NCBI RefSeq assembly: GCF_004117055.1
Contig: NZ_CP026363.1
Location: forward strand, 4,673,001 to 4,737,000
Source of the DNA: Brevibacillus agri
GTDB lineage: Bacteria > Bacillota > Bacilli > Brevibacillales > Brevibacillaceae
Reading direction: 5' to 3'
Length of the DNA: 64,000 nucleotides
Shown: positions 18,201-26,241 of the stretch, piece by piece
How the letters are laid out: every line of letters starts with the position of its first letter
Numbering within the stretch: position 1 is the stretch's first letter
Translations under genes and position numbers: made by a program
The notes under the pieces: generated by a model
The model's input: only the letters and a program-made list of their open reading frames with translations
Told to the model about the DNA's origin: nothing
Databases searched by the model: none

Positions 18201-19067
18201 TCAGTCGCGATTGGAAGGGCGGCGCGCAATCAGCGCAAAGCGCGCATGGCGGCAGCGCGGGCAGCCCTTGCTTTTCAACACTTCGATCGTCGCTACCTGT
18301 TCTCTGGCCCCGACCTTGCTGACGTGGGCGCATTTTTGGCAACGGTACAAACGCTGCGAGCGCGCTTCTTCTCCGGTGTAAAGCGGCTCCGTGAAGGCAT
18401 GCTCCACGATCGGCGCCGTCTGTTCGGTAGTGGCAAGCACGATCATTTGCCCTTTTCCGCCCAGCATTTGCGCCCCTTCGTACTCGTTGAAATGGCTGAT
18501 GACTTCGCGGACGCTCACCCCCGCCTGCACGAACTGCTGCTGCATGCGCAACGCAAAATCAGGAGACTTGTGGGCAAAGGAGAGGAAAATCGGCAGTCCT
18601 TTGCGTTTTTGCAAGCCGCTGATTCCCCGCGACAAAAACAGGGACATCCCTTGCAGCGTATAGGGCGGATCGGTAAAAAAGCAGTCGTATTGCCGGTGCA
18701 ATTTCTTCGGCAGCGGCTGGCGCAAATCGGCGCGATGGCAGCGGATCGGCAAGGCATGCTGCTTCGCCACCCCTGTGATGAATTGCAGGAAGCGCTCGTC
18801 GATATCGACTACCTCGATCCGCCCGGAGGCTACTTCCTTCCCCGGAAACAGCCGTTTGAGCAGCAAGGCAAGCGAGACGCTGACCAAATCGTCGTCGCCC
18901 ACACACAATATTTTTTTGCCGACGAGCGCATGGTTTCGCAGGCAAAGGATCGCCCGGCGCAAACTCGTCTCTGCCGTACACTTCGCCTGGTCGAGCTGCA
19001 CGTTGGCTTGTGGGCGCCGGGACAAAATTTGTCGCAGTTCCTGAGACAGCTCGGGCAGGTGTCGCAC
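18201..19067 (-). CDS. BpsA-type branched polyamine synthase, N-terminally truncated
   Basis: About 288 codons match N4-bis(aminopropyl)spermidine synthase (BpsA): RRPQANVQLDQAKCTAET, the aminopropyltransferase core GDDDLVSVSLALLL, DIDERFLQFI, and the catalytic-site segment TDPPYTLQG. Unlike the archaeal enzymes it ends in a C-terminal zinc-ribbon-like pair (CQKC...CPRC). The N-terminal winged-helix part of the family is missing: only about 15 codons lie between this frame and the pepF terminator. Those codons read CNIKCDTC in another frame, so the loss of one C from a CCCC run would explain the shift to PELSQEL. No ribosome site precedes the GTG at 19067. Probably non-functional, though the core is intact. 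Confidence 0.6.
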   Translation of the reverse strand: MRHLPELSQELRQILSRRPQANVQLDQAKCTAETSLRRAILCLRNHALVGKKILCVGDDDLVSVSLALLLKRLFPGKEVASGRIEVVDIDERFLQFITGVAKQHALPIRCHRADLRQPLPKKLHRQYDCFFTDPPYTLQGMSLFLSRGISGLQKRKGLPIFLSFAHKSPDFALRMQQQFVQAGVSVREVISHFNEYEGAQMLGGKGQMIVLATTEQTAPIVEHAFTEPLYTGEEARSQRLYRCQKCAHVSKVGAREQVATIEVLKSKGCPRCRHARFALIARRPSNRD

Positions 19068-19087
19068 TTGATATTACAATCTGTCGC

Positions 19088-19125
19088 ATAAAAAAGCAAC
19101 CTGTCACCGAAGCAACAGGCTGCTT
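19088..19125 (-). terminator. Intrinsic terminator after pepF
   Basis: AAGCAGCCTGTT...GACAGGTTGCTT followed by TTTTTAT on the minus strand, 40 bases past the pepF stop. Confidence 0.8.
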
Positions 19126-19164
19126 GACTCACCAATCTATACGCAAGGTTTTCTAATTGCTTTT

Positions 19165-20946
19165 TTACGTCAGGCGCAGGAACTCGTCGATGTCTGCCAC
19201 AGCCAGGTCGACTGCTTTTTGCCAAAACTCGACGGTCGTCATGTCTTCGCCCAGATGCTTCTTCGCCAAATCCTCGACCATCAGACGGCCGGTGTCCTGC
19301 AGGAGCGCATCGTATTTTGCCGCGAAGCTCTCGCCTTCTTCCAGCGCACGCGCGTACACGCTTAAGCTGAACAAGTAGCCGAAAGTGTACGGGAAGTTGT
19401 AGAACGGATAGCTCGTGATGTAAAAATGCAACTTGGACGCCCAGAAGTGCGGCTCGTACTCCGCGAGGGCGTCTTTGAACGCCGTCTTTTGCGCCTCTTC
19501 CATGATGCGGTCCAGCTCGGCTGCGCTCACCAGACCTTTTTTGCGCTGCTCGTAGAAGTTTTTCTCGAACAGGAAGCGCGCGTGAATGTTCATGAAGAAC
19601 GCGACGACGGATTGCAGCTTGTCTTCGAGCAGCACGAGGCGCTCTTCGTCGTTGGCCGCGTTTTTCACGGCAGCGTCGGCGAGAATCATCTCGGCAAACG
19701 TCGAGGCGGTTTCCGCTACGTTCATCGCGTAGTTTTGGGCGAGCGGCGGCAAATCCCACATCACCTGCTGGTGGTACGCGTGCCCCAGTTCGTGCGCGAG
19801 CGTGGAGACGTTGCTTGCGCTTCCCGCATACGTCATGAAGACGCGGGACTGCTTGCTCACAGGGAAGCTCGTGCAGAAGCCGCCCGGACGTTTTCCCGGG
19901 CGGTCCTCCGCCTCGATCCAGCCTTCTTCAAACGCCTTTTGGGCGAACTGCGCCATGCTCGGATTGAAACGGTTGAAGTGCTCGACGATCAAGGCAGCGG
20001 CCTCGTCGTACGACACTTTTTTGTGCACGCTTCCGACCGGAGCGGATACGTCAGACCAGCTCAGCTTGTCGATGCCGAGCAGCTTCGCCTTGCGTTCCAG
20101 GTAAGCGACGAGACGGTCTTTGCGATTGTCGATCGCCTGCCACATCGCTTCGAGCGTTTTTTCCTGCATCCGCCCGATGTCGAGCGGCTCGCGCAGCACG
20201 GAATCCCAGCCACGGTGGCGGTACAGGGCGAGACGGAAGCCGCCCAGGTGGTTGAGTGCTTGCGCGCACAGCTCGGTTTCCTTGCCCCATGCTTCTTTCC
20301 ATTTGGCAAATACTTGGCTGCGAACGGCACGGTCCGGATGGCTCATCAGGTTGGAGGCTTGCCCTACGGACAACTGCTTCGTCTCCCCGTCCAGCTCCAC
20401 TTCGATCGTCATCCGGCCCACCACGGCGTTGTACAAATCTTGCCAGGCGTGGTAGCCGTCCACAGCGAGGTCGCTCGCCAGCACTTCCTGCTCCGGCGAC
20501 AGCTTTTCCTGGGCGCGGCGACGGCGCTCGTTCAGCACAAACGCGAGCGGCTGCAGCTCCCCGTCCTCCAGCAAGCTGTTCCATGCCGCTTCGTCGATGC
20601 GCAGCAACTGTTCATCCCAGCGCGTCAGCACGGCGCCGAATGCAGCGGAGATCGTTTTCACCCGTCCGCCGAGCAGCTTGGCTGGTTCGTCCTTCACATT
20701 TTGCGCGGTCAGGCACGAAATGAACGCGCCCGCCTGTCTCATCCGCACCGCGATGCTTTGCACCTCGGAGACAACCTCCAAAAACGCGTCCTTTTCCTGC
20801 AAGGCGAGTGCGGCATCCTCTACGCGGGCTTTCAGTTGCGAAATATCTTTTTCCAACTGCTCCAGAAAAGCCAAAAACGCAGTCGACTCGCTTCCACCGG
20901 GAAATAATACATCCAAATCCCAACGCTGCGGCAATGCTTTCGTCAT
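19165..20946 (-). CDS. pepF: M3 family oligoendopeptidase F
   Basis: 593 residues, typical of PepF. The zinc-binding motif HELGHAYHQQ lies around residue 385 with the downstream glutamate in NVAETASTFAEMIL; the N-terminal helical domain (1-190) and the C-terminal FPYTFGYLFSLSVYA segment complete the M3B fold. It is a cytoplasmic metallopeptidase that cleaves short peptides, useful in recycling of peptides and signal peptides. GGAGGGAT precedes the ATG at 20946. It is followed by a terminator and the damaged bpsA-like gene. Confidence 0.93.
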   Translation of the reverse strand: MTKALPQRWDLDVLFPGGSESTAFLAFLEQLEKDISQLKARVEDAALALQEKDAFLEVVSEVQSIAVRMRQAGAFISCLTAQNVKDEPAKLLGGRVKTISAAFGAVLTRWDEQLLRIDEAAWNSLLEDGELQPLAFVLNERRRRAQEKLSPEQEVLASDLAVDGYHAWQDLYNAVVGRMTIEVELDGETKQLSVGQASNLMSHPDRAVRSQVFAKWKEAWGKETELCAQALNHLGGFRLALYRHRGWDSVLREPLDIGRMQEKTLEAMWQAIDNRKDRLVAYLERKAKLLGIDKLSWSDVSAPVGSVHKKVSYDEAAALIVEHFNRFNPSMAQFAQKAFEEGWIEAEDRPGKRPGGFCTSFPVSKQSRVFMTYAGSASNVSTLAHELGHAYHQQVMWDLPPLAQNYAMNVAETASTFAEMILADAAVKNAANDEERLVLLEDKLQSVVAFFMNIHARFLFEKNFYEQRKKGLVSAAELDRIMEEAQKTAFKDALAEYEPHFWASKLHFYITSYPFYNFPYTFGYLFSLSVYARALEEGESFAAKYDALLQDTGRLMVEDLAKKHLGEDMTTVEFWQKAVDLAVADIDEFLRLT

Positions 20947-21089
20947 ATGTATCCCTCCTCCAAAACTCTTGATAAAATAAATTCTATAAGAAGCAGGTGA
21001 TTCCTTCTAGTTTATGCAGTTCGTCCGGGCGGCTATCATCGCGGCACGTCGCCAGCCATCCCGCGCCTGCCAAAAGCTGCCGCGAGCAG

Positions 21090-21128
21090 TAGAAAGCCTG
21101 GCTGCGCCAAGCCATCGGTGCAACCTTC
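21090..21128. repeat. Copy 1 of a ~40-bp dispersed repeat
   Basis: Begins TAGAAAGCCTGGCTGCGCCA and ends CAACCTTC. It closely resembles 25616-25655 (about three quarters identical by eye). Noncoding, between the pepF and MBL genes. Confidence 0.45.
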
Positions 21129-21174
21129 TTTGCCCTTATACCGGATAAAAATCTTATCAATTCTTATTTGTACG

Positions 21175-21200
21175 AAAAAACGACTGCCCGCAAGCAGTCG
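21175..21200 (-). terminator. Intrinsic terminator after the MBL-fold gene
   Basis: CGACTGC/GCAGTCG stem followed by six T on the minus strand. Confidence 0.8.
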
Positions 21201-21235
21201 CTTCCAACCTTGCTTTTTCACGCAAGCAATCGCTG

Positions 21236-22180
21236 CTATCGCACGGGCAAGGTGAACGTCTCTCCTTGCCGCTCGACGATAATCCGATTTTTTTCCTCGC
21301 CCGCTGCCGCAAGCAAACGCTGCATCGGTTCGTCTACCGGCTCGCGCGAGAGGACGAACGTGTTCCAATGAATCGGCGCCAGCCATTTGCCCCGGCTCTC
21401 CTTGAACATTTGCCACGCCTGCTCGGGCGTGCAATGCGCAGCCTGGTAGGAATCGGGCTTGTAGGCTCCGATCGGCATGAACACGAGGTCAAACTGTCCA
21501 AACTCTTGCGGCAAACTCTCCATCGACATGTAGGCAGTGTCGCCAGGGTACAAAATGCGCACGCCGTTTTTCTCGATGACGTAGCCGTTGTAGCCGTAGT
21601 CATGGTTCCACGGGAAACGGTTGCCCCAGTGTCTGACCGGAATCGCCGTGACGGTCACTCCGTCTTTTGTCGTCGTGGCTTGCCCCGGGGCAAGCTCCTT
21701 GCAGGAGGCAAACGGCATGCGGCGAAGCAGTTTTCCGGTATTGCTGGCCGTGATGACGTGTGTGTACGGATGAGCCAGCCGGCGCAGCGTCGGCAGGTCG
21801 ACATGGTCCATATGGGCATGGGACAATAAAATCAAATCCACGCTGCCGATCTCGTCAAAATCAAGAGCGGGAGGCGTGAAGCGCCTGGGGCCAAAATGCA
21901 GCAGCCCTGCGACGCGAAGTCCCAATTTTTCGCCTAATACCGGGTCAGTCAAGATTTTGGTTCCGTAAATATTCAACAGAATCGTCGAGTGGCCTATCCA
22001 CGTAAACGTCACCTCATCATCAGACCAGTTCTCAGGCGCAGGCTTCGCATCCAGCTCTCGAAACGGCGGCTTCGGAAGCTGTCCCATATGGTACCAGTAA
22101 CGGTACGCCACGTAGCCAAAAAAGCCCACAACGAGCAGTCCGAGCAGGTAGCCAAGCCAGATGAGGATCGTACTTTGCAT
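21236..22180 (-). CDS. MBL-fold metallo-hydrolase, NAPE-PLD/UlaG-like, membrane-anchored
   Basis: 314 residues. An N-terminal helix (ILIWLGYLLGLLVVGFFGYV) anchors a metallo-beta-lactamase-fold domain with the metal motif SHAHMDHVD, further ligands in PVRHWGNR and GDTAY, and the final His in PIHWNTF. The GHSTILLNIYGTKILTDPVL opening is typical of the NAPE-hydrolysing phospholipase D-like/UlaG group (COG2220). The substrate is unknown; the membrane anchor suggests a lipid or phosphoester. ATG 22180 has AAAGGTG upstream. The ORF extends 75 codons further without a ribosome site. Confidence 0.85.
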   Translation of the reverse strand: MQSTILIWLGYLLGLLVVGFFGYVAYRYWYHMGQLPKPPFRELDAKPAPENWSDDEVTFTWIGHSTILLNIYGTKILTDPVLGEKLGLRVAGLLHFGPRRFTPPALDFDEIGSVDLILLSHAHMDHVDLPTLRRLAHPYTHVITASNTGKLLRRMPFASCKELAPGQATTTKDGVTVTAIPVRHWGNRFPWNHDYGYNGYVIEKNGVRILYPGDTAYMSMESLPQEFGQFDLVFMPIGAYKPDSYQAAHCTPEQAWQMFKESRGKWLAPIHWNTFVLSREPVDEPMQRLLAAAGEEKNRIIVERQGETFTLPVR

Positions 22181-22307
22181 CAGAGAACACCTTTTTCCAT
22201 AACGTGATTGTCTCATTATAGCAAACGATTCCGTCTGGAACGCAAGGGCAAAACATGCCGGAAACTGCTGATTTCCACATAAAACGCACCTGTCCACTAC
22301 GCGAAAA

Positions 22308-22341
22308 AGCACCTGCCCTCCCGTCGCGGAAAGCAGGTGCT
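22308..22341 (-). promoter_or_regulatory. Hairpin with T tract in the divergent MBL/crp region
   Basis: A perfect 9-bp stem AGCACCTGC/GCAGGTGCT followed by TTTT on the minus strand, 130 bases before the MBL start and 60 bases before the Crp-family start. It could be an attenuator of the MBL transcript. Confidence 0.4.
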
Positions 22342-22404
22342 GGCAAAGCAGATTGTGATATACTGCTACTGCCGTATGGATCGTTTGAACAAGGAGGAAA
22401 ACCA

Positions 22405-22914
22405 ATGATTTTGCACAAAGGGGAAACGCTGTTCCGCCAAGGCGAGACAGGGCCGCTCTACCATCTGAAAAGCGGCATGCTCAAAATCAACCGGGTGCAC
22501 GCAGACGGGACGCTCACGCTGGTCAACGTCATCGTGCCAGGCGAGACGATCCCGCATCACTCGCTGCTCAGCCCGAATCCTTACTACGGAACAGCCGTCG
22601 CGCTCGTCACCTGTGAGGTCGAAGTGCTGTCCGCGGCCGACTGGTACCGCGAACTGGAAGAAAACCACGAGAAATGCCGGGAGATCGCCTTGCAGTTGCA
22701 AGGAAAGCTGCGCATGATGCAGCAGCGCATCGACCAGTTGTCCGAAGTATCTCCGGCGGAAAGACTGCGCAAGCTGCAACTCTGGTTCCAGTCGTTCGTT
22801 CCCGTCGCTTCCCTGTCCGAAGTGCTGACCCAGGACGAAATCGGCCAGTTCATCGGGCTTCGCCGGGAAACGGTCAACCGCTTACTGCGTGCCCAGTCAG
22901 GCGCCCGCAAGTAA
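22405..22914 (+). CDS. Crp/Fnr family transcriptional regulator
   Basis: 169 residues: a short cyclic-nucleotide-binding-like beta-roll (1-90), a dimerisation helix (about 93-115) and a winged HTH with LTQDEIGQFIGLRRETVNRL. The recognition helix reads RETVNR (154-159), matching the RETVGR of E. coli Crp whose Arg/Glu/Arg contact TGTGA half-sites. There is no N-terminal Cys cluster, so it is not a classical Fe-S Fnr; the signal is unknown. AAGGAGG precedes ATG 22405. It converges with hmp, whose promoter carries TGTGA palindromes. Confidence 0.88.
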   Translation: MILHKGETLFRQGETGPLYHLKSGMLKINRVHADGTLTLVNVIVPGETIPHHSLLSPNPYYGTAVALVTCEVEVLSAADWYRELEENHEKCREIALQLQGKLRMMQQRIDQLSEVSPAERLRKLQLWFQSFVPVASLSEVLTQDEIGQFIGLRRETVNRLLRAQSGARK

Positions 22915-22938
22915 GCGCTGCGAGCTTGCTTCCAGCTC

Positions 22939-24156
22939 TTAGTCCAGCGTTCCGGCAGGACCGAAAAACTCAAAGTGAATGTCCTGCGCAGGCACTCCCC
23001 ACTCCTTCAGGGCACGATTGACTGTTTTCATGAAAGGAACCGGGCCACAGAAATAGAAGCTCGCGTTTTTGTCGGCAATGACGCTTTGCAGCCAAGGCAA
23101 GTCAATGTAGCCCTCTTTGTGAAAGGCTTGCGCTGCCCGATCCTGCTCGGTCGGCTTTTCGTAGCACCAGAACGCTTTTACTTGCGGATGCTGGGCAGCC
23201 AACTCCTCCACACTGTCTCTCATCGCATGCACATTTCCGTTTTGCGCTGCGTGAATGAACGTCACCGGGCGGTTCGAGCCCGTTTTCACCAGCGTTTTCA
23301 GCATGCTCATCATCGGTGTCAGCCCTACGCCGCCACTGATGAGCACGACAGGTCTGTCATCCTGCTGGTCAAGAATGAAGTCGCCTGCTGGCGCGGACAG
23401 AGGCAAAATGTCTCCTTCGTTAACGTGCTCCCACAAGTACACGGATACTTTTCCGGCTGGCTTGTCGCCAATCGCGTCCTCCCGTTTGACGGAGATGCGG
23501 TAGTACGGATTGCCCGGCGCATCCGAGAGGCTGTATTGGCGAATGTGCGTATTTTCCTCTCCCGGGATCTCCATTTTGACGCTTACATACTGACCTGGCT
23601 CGTAGCTCGCAATCTCTTTCCCGTCCTTCGGTACGAGGTAAAAGGACGTGATGACATCGCTCTCTTTTACTTTGCGCTCCACGACAAACTCCCGGAAGTC
23701 GGCCCAGCCGCCTGGCTGATTCTCCGCCTGTTCGTACATTTCCGCCTCCACGCTGATGAACGCGTCTGCGATTACCCCGTACGCTTCCGCCCAAGCCTCG
23801 ATGATCTCGTCTGTCGCGGCATCGCCCAGCACCTCTTTGATCGCACCGAGCAAGTTTTCCCCAACAATCGGATAATGCTCCGGCTTGATGCCCAAGCTGC
23901 GGTGCTTGTGTCCGATCTGTTTGACGACGGGCAAAATCGTTTCCAGCTTGTCGATGTACAGGGCAGCCGCATACACCGCATTAGCCAGTGCCGTTTGCTG
24001 TCTGCCTTGTTTTTGGTTAGCGTGATTGAAAATGTTCAACAACTCTGGATGGTTGGCAAACATCCGTTGATAAAAGCGTTTGGTTATCGTTGTCCCGTGC
24101 ACTTCCAGTACAGGCACGGTGGATTTGATAATATCGATCGTTTTTTGGTTCAGCAT
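22939..24156 (-). CDS. hmp: Flavohemoglobin, nitric oxide dioxygenase
   Basis: 405 residues with the full three-domain layout: a globin domain (1-140, proximal His region VVKQIGHKHRSLGI), an FAD-binding ferredoxin-reductase domain (about 150-255, RQYSLSDAP) and an NAD-binding domain (about 265-405, SGGVGLTPMMSML and FYFCGPVPFM). It oxidises NO to nitrate using O2 and NAD(P)H. AAGGAGGG precedes ATG 24156. The upstream region has two Crp-type palindromes, and a Crp-family gene lies directly downstream on the other strand. Confidence 0.95.
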   Translation of the reverse strand: MLNQKTIDIIKSTVPVLEVHGTTITKRFYQRMFANHPELLNIFNHANQKQGRQQTALANAVYAAALYIDKLETILPVVKQIGHKHRSLGIKPEHYPIVGENLLGAIKEVLGDAATDEIIEAWAEAYGVIADAFISVEAEMYEQAENQPGGWADFREFVVERKVKESDVITSFYLVPKDGKEIASYEPGQYVSVKMEIPGEENTHIRQYSLSDAPGNPYYRISVKREDAIGDKPAGKVSVYLWEHVNEGDILPLSAPAGDFILDQQDDRPVVLISGGVGLTPMMSMLKTLVKTGSNRPVTFIHAAQNGNVHAMRDSVEELAAQHPQVKAFWCYEKPTEQDRAAQAFHKEGYIDLPWLQSVIADKNASFYFCGPVPFMKTVNRALKEWGVPAQDIHFEFFGPAGTLD

Positions 24157-24181
24157 ATTGGCCCTCCTTGAAAAATCAACG

Positions 24182-24243
24182 TGTGATCTATGTCACTAGT
24201 GTACCGGAGCAAAGCTTTTGCCTCCTGTGATTGTAATCACAGG
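24182..24243 (-). promoter_or_regulatory. hmp promoter with two Crp/Fnr-type sites
   Basis: A perfect palindrome CCTGTGATTGTAATCACAGG lies at 24224-24243 (TGTGA-N6-TCACA core). A -10-like TACACT lies at 24203-24198, which would place the palindrome's centre about 42 bases upstream of the transcription start, the classical activator position. A second site, TGTGATCTATGTCACT (24182-24197), overlaps the expected start site and could repress. Confidence 0.7.
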
Positions 24244-24385
24244 AAAAAGAAACGATTTGTGACAACAAAAAAAGAGCTTCCTGCCTGCTGAAGCTGGTTA
24301 ATCATAAAAGTTTTACGAGATTTGGCCCTGTTGCTCCGTCCTGCGCTATAGTAAGATATAACCAAAATTGGAGGGGGTATGCTGC

Positions 24386-25045
24386 TTGACTTTGGAAGAA
24401 TACAAACAACGCGCATCCGAGCAGGATGACTGGGCACCGGGCTGGGACGCGATCGACGAAGTGTTCCATCAGCTTTATCCTGCACAGGAGCCTGCACATT
24501 ATGCGACAAATATGGTGAATCGCGCCATGTTTGGCGGGGACGCCTATTTGGATGGCTTCAGCATTTATCAATCTCCGAACGGCTACAAGCACATTTTGAC
24601 CTACGGCATGACGGAGCTGTACACGGACGAAGAGGCATACGGCGGCGAATGGAGCCGTTGGGGCTATGAGATGACGATCAAGTTAAAGGAAGATTCCAAC
24701 GAGGAATGTATGTGGGCGATCGACATGCTGTCCAACCTGGCGCGCTATACATACACCCAGAAACGGTTTTTCGAGCCTAACCAGTTTGTCGCAGGGAACG
24801 GCACGTCGATTCATATTGGCACAGATTCGGCGATTACGGCCCTGCTCATGGTAGAGGATACAGAAGCAAAAGGAATCGACACCGTCCATGGCAGAGTAGA
24901 GTTTTTGCAACTGGTCGGCATTACGCAAAAGGAACTGGAAGCGTTGAAGGACGACCCTGCGCAGGCGGAGACATTGATTGCAGCGATGAAAAAGGACAAT
25001 CCATACTTGCTGACAGATATGAACAGGGTTCAGTCTTACTTGTGA
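24386..25045 (+). CDS. Suppressor-of-fused (SUFU) domain protein
   Basis: 219 residues from a TTG at 24386 (GGAGGGGG eight bases upstream). The SUFU-like domain is visible from GWDAIDEVFHQLYPAQEPAHY through the strand-rich GFSIYQSPNGYKHILTYGMTEL and WGYEMTIKLKED to DTVHGRVEFLQLVGITQKEL. In bacteria SUFU proteins frequently act as immunity proteins of polymorphic toxins, but no toxin gene is adjacent here. Cytoplasmic, acidic, probably monocistronic. Confidence 0.82.
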   Translation: MTLEEYKQRASEQDDWAPGWDAIDEVFHQLYPAQEPAHYATNMVNRAMFGGDAYLDGFSIYQSPNGYKHILTYGMTELYTDEEAYGGEWSRWGYEMTIKLKEDSNEECMWAIDMLSNLARYTYTQKRFFEPNQFVAGNGTSIHIGTDSAITALLMVEDTEAKGIDTVHGRVEFLQLVGITQKELEALKDDPAQAETLIAAMKKDNPYLLTDMNRVQSYL

Positions 25046-25178
25046 ACAGCCGAAAAAAGCACCGGGTATGACGCGTTCCCCGTCGGCAGTCTGGCAGTCT
25101 GGCAGTCTGCGACTCTATGTTTCTGCAGCACCGTGCGCAAAGCTCTTGTCTCCTGCCATCCGGTTCAACGGGGAAAGA

Positions 25179-25580
25179 ATGGAACTGACATTGAAAATAG
25201 GTTTAGTAAGACATTACAAAGTCAAGCAAGATTATCCAAAAGGTGCGTTCATATGCGGCCGGGACGTGAATGCATGGTTTCAAACGTACGACCTGGCCGA
25301 CATTGAGGCAGGCCGGACCGACCTGAAAGGAATTGAGTGGAGCAGATGCTATTCCAGCTCGCTTTCGCGTGCGGTAAAAACGGCGGAGCTGATCTTTCAG
25401 GGACCGATTACGCAAATGGCCGAGCTAAAGGAAATCGCGCCGCCTGCCTTGCCTGCACGGCTTAGGCTGCCGTTTTTGCTCTGGGCGATTCTGATTCGCC
25501 GAGGCTTCAACGGACCGAAGTTCAAAATTGCGAGCAACGGCGAGCTTTATTTGTTCGAGCGGCAACAGCCTGAGTCGTGA
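25179..25580 (+). pseudogene. Histidine phosphatase with internal deletion
   Basis: The N-terminal half is a normal phosphoglycerate-mutase-like histidine phosphatase: LKIGLVRHYKV with the phospho-accepting His, then CYSSSLSRAVKTAELIF. After LPFLLWAILIRR the sequence jumps straight to GFNGPKFKIASNGELYLFE, which looks like the extreme C-terminus. The region carrying the second catalytic His (usually VSHG) is missing. At 133 residues it is about 60 short. The frame stays open, so a protein may be made, but without full active site. GGGGAAAG precedes ATG 25179. Confidence 0.6.
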
Positions 25581-25615
25581 GTAAACGTTTGGGCCAGTCG
25601 AAACGTTTTGCCTAT

Positions 25616-25655
25616 TAGAAAACCTGGCTGCACCAGGCACTGGCGACAAGCCTTC
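25616..25655. repeat. Copy 2 of a ~40-bp dispersed repeat
   Basis: Begins TAGAAAACCTGGCTGCACCA and ends AAGCCTTC; partner of 21090-21128. Noncoding, just before the terminator at 25671. Confidence 0.45.
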
Positions 25656-25670
25656 GCGGCCCCGATCCAA

Positions 25671-25709
25671 AAAAAGATCATCCCTCGCCTCGGCCGGGAT
25701 GATCTTTTT
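25671..25709. terminator. Bidirectional terminator between the phosphatase remnant and mobB
   Basis: AAAAAGATCATCCC pairs with GGGATGATCTTTTT; T runs on both strands. Confidence 0.85.
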
Positions 25710-25716
25710 GCTTCTA

Positions 25717-26238
25717 TTAAATAATTGGCGGCGCTTCCTCGATCCGCTCTCGCACAAACCGGGCGATGCCGTCTATGTCGTCTACGTGAAAACAGGGCAG
25801 CTCCGCCTGCTTCTGCTCTCCCCAGCTTACCACTCCGACCAGGTTGGACACGGACCGGAGCAATTCAGCATCTTCCGGCCGCCGCAACAGCACGAGCTTG
25901 GGGTAGCCTTCCCGCTTGAAGCCTTCCACGAGGACGAGGTTCGCTCCGGCGGCCGCAAGACGCTGTACGAGTACGGCCAGCTCTTGCGGGCGCTGCTCGA
26001 CGATTGCCGTCTTCGTCCGCGAGGTGATTGCCACGATCGAAGCTCCTGCCTCGCGATAGCGCCACGTGTCTTTTCCAGGCTGGTCCCATTCAAAATCGTG
26101 GCCGCCATCGTGCTTGATGACGCCAACCCGCAGCCCGGCGCCCTCCAGCAGAGGAATGAGCTTCGTCAACAGCGTCGTCTTGCCACTGTTGGAATAGCCG
26201 ACGATTTGCAACACGCACGGCTGTTTGTCCAGGTCCAT
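25717..26238 (-). CDS. mobB: Molybdopterin-guanine dinucleotide biosynthesis protein B
   Basis: 173 residues with an N-terminal P-loop VGYSNSGKTTLLTKL (about 13-27) and the MobB segment GVIKHDGGHDFEWDQPGKDT. MobB is a GTP-binding accessory protein for MobA in attaching GMP to molybdopterin. It follows moeA by only a few bases, has AAGGATAG before its ATG, and is the last gene of the operon. Confidence 0.93.
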   Translation of the reverse strand: MDLDKQPCVLQIVGYSNSGKTTLLTKLIPLLEGAGLRVGVIKHDGGHDFEWDQPGKDTWRYREAGASIVAITSRTKTAIVEQRPQELAVLVQRLAAAGANLVLVEGFKREGYPKLVLLRRPEDAELLRSVSNLVGVVSWGEQKQAELPCFHVDDIDGIARFVRERIEEAPPII

Positions 26239-26241
26239 TCG

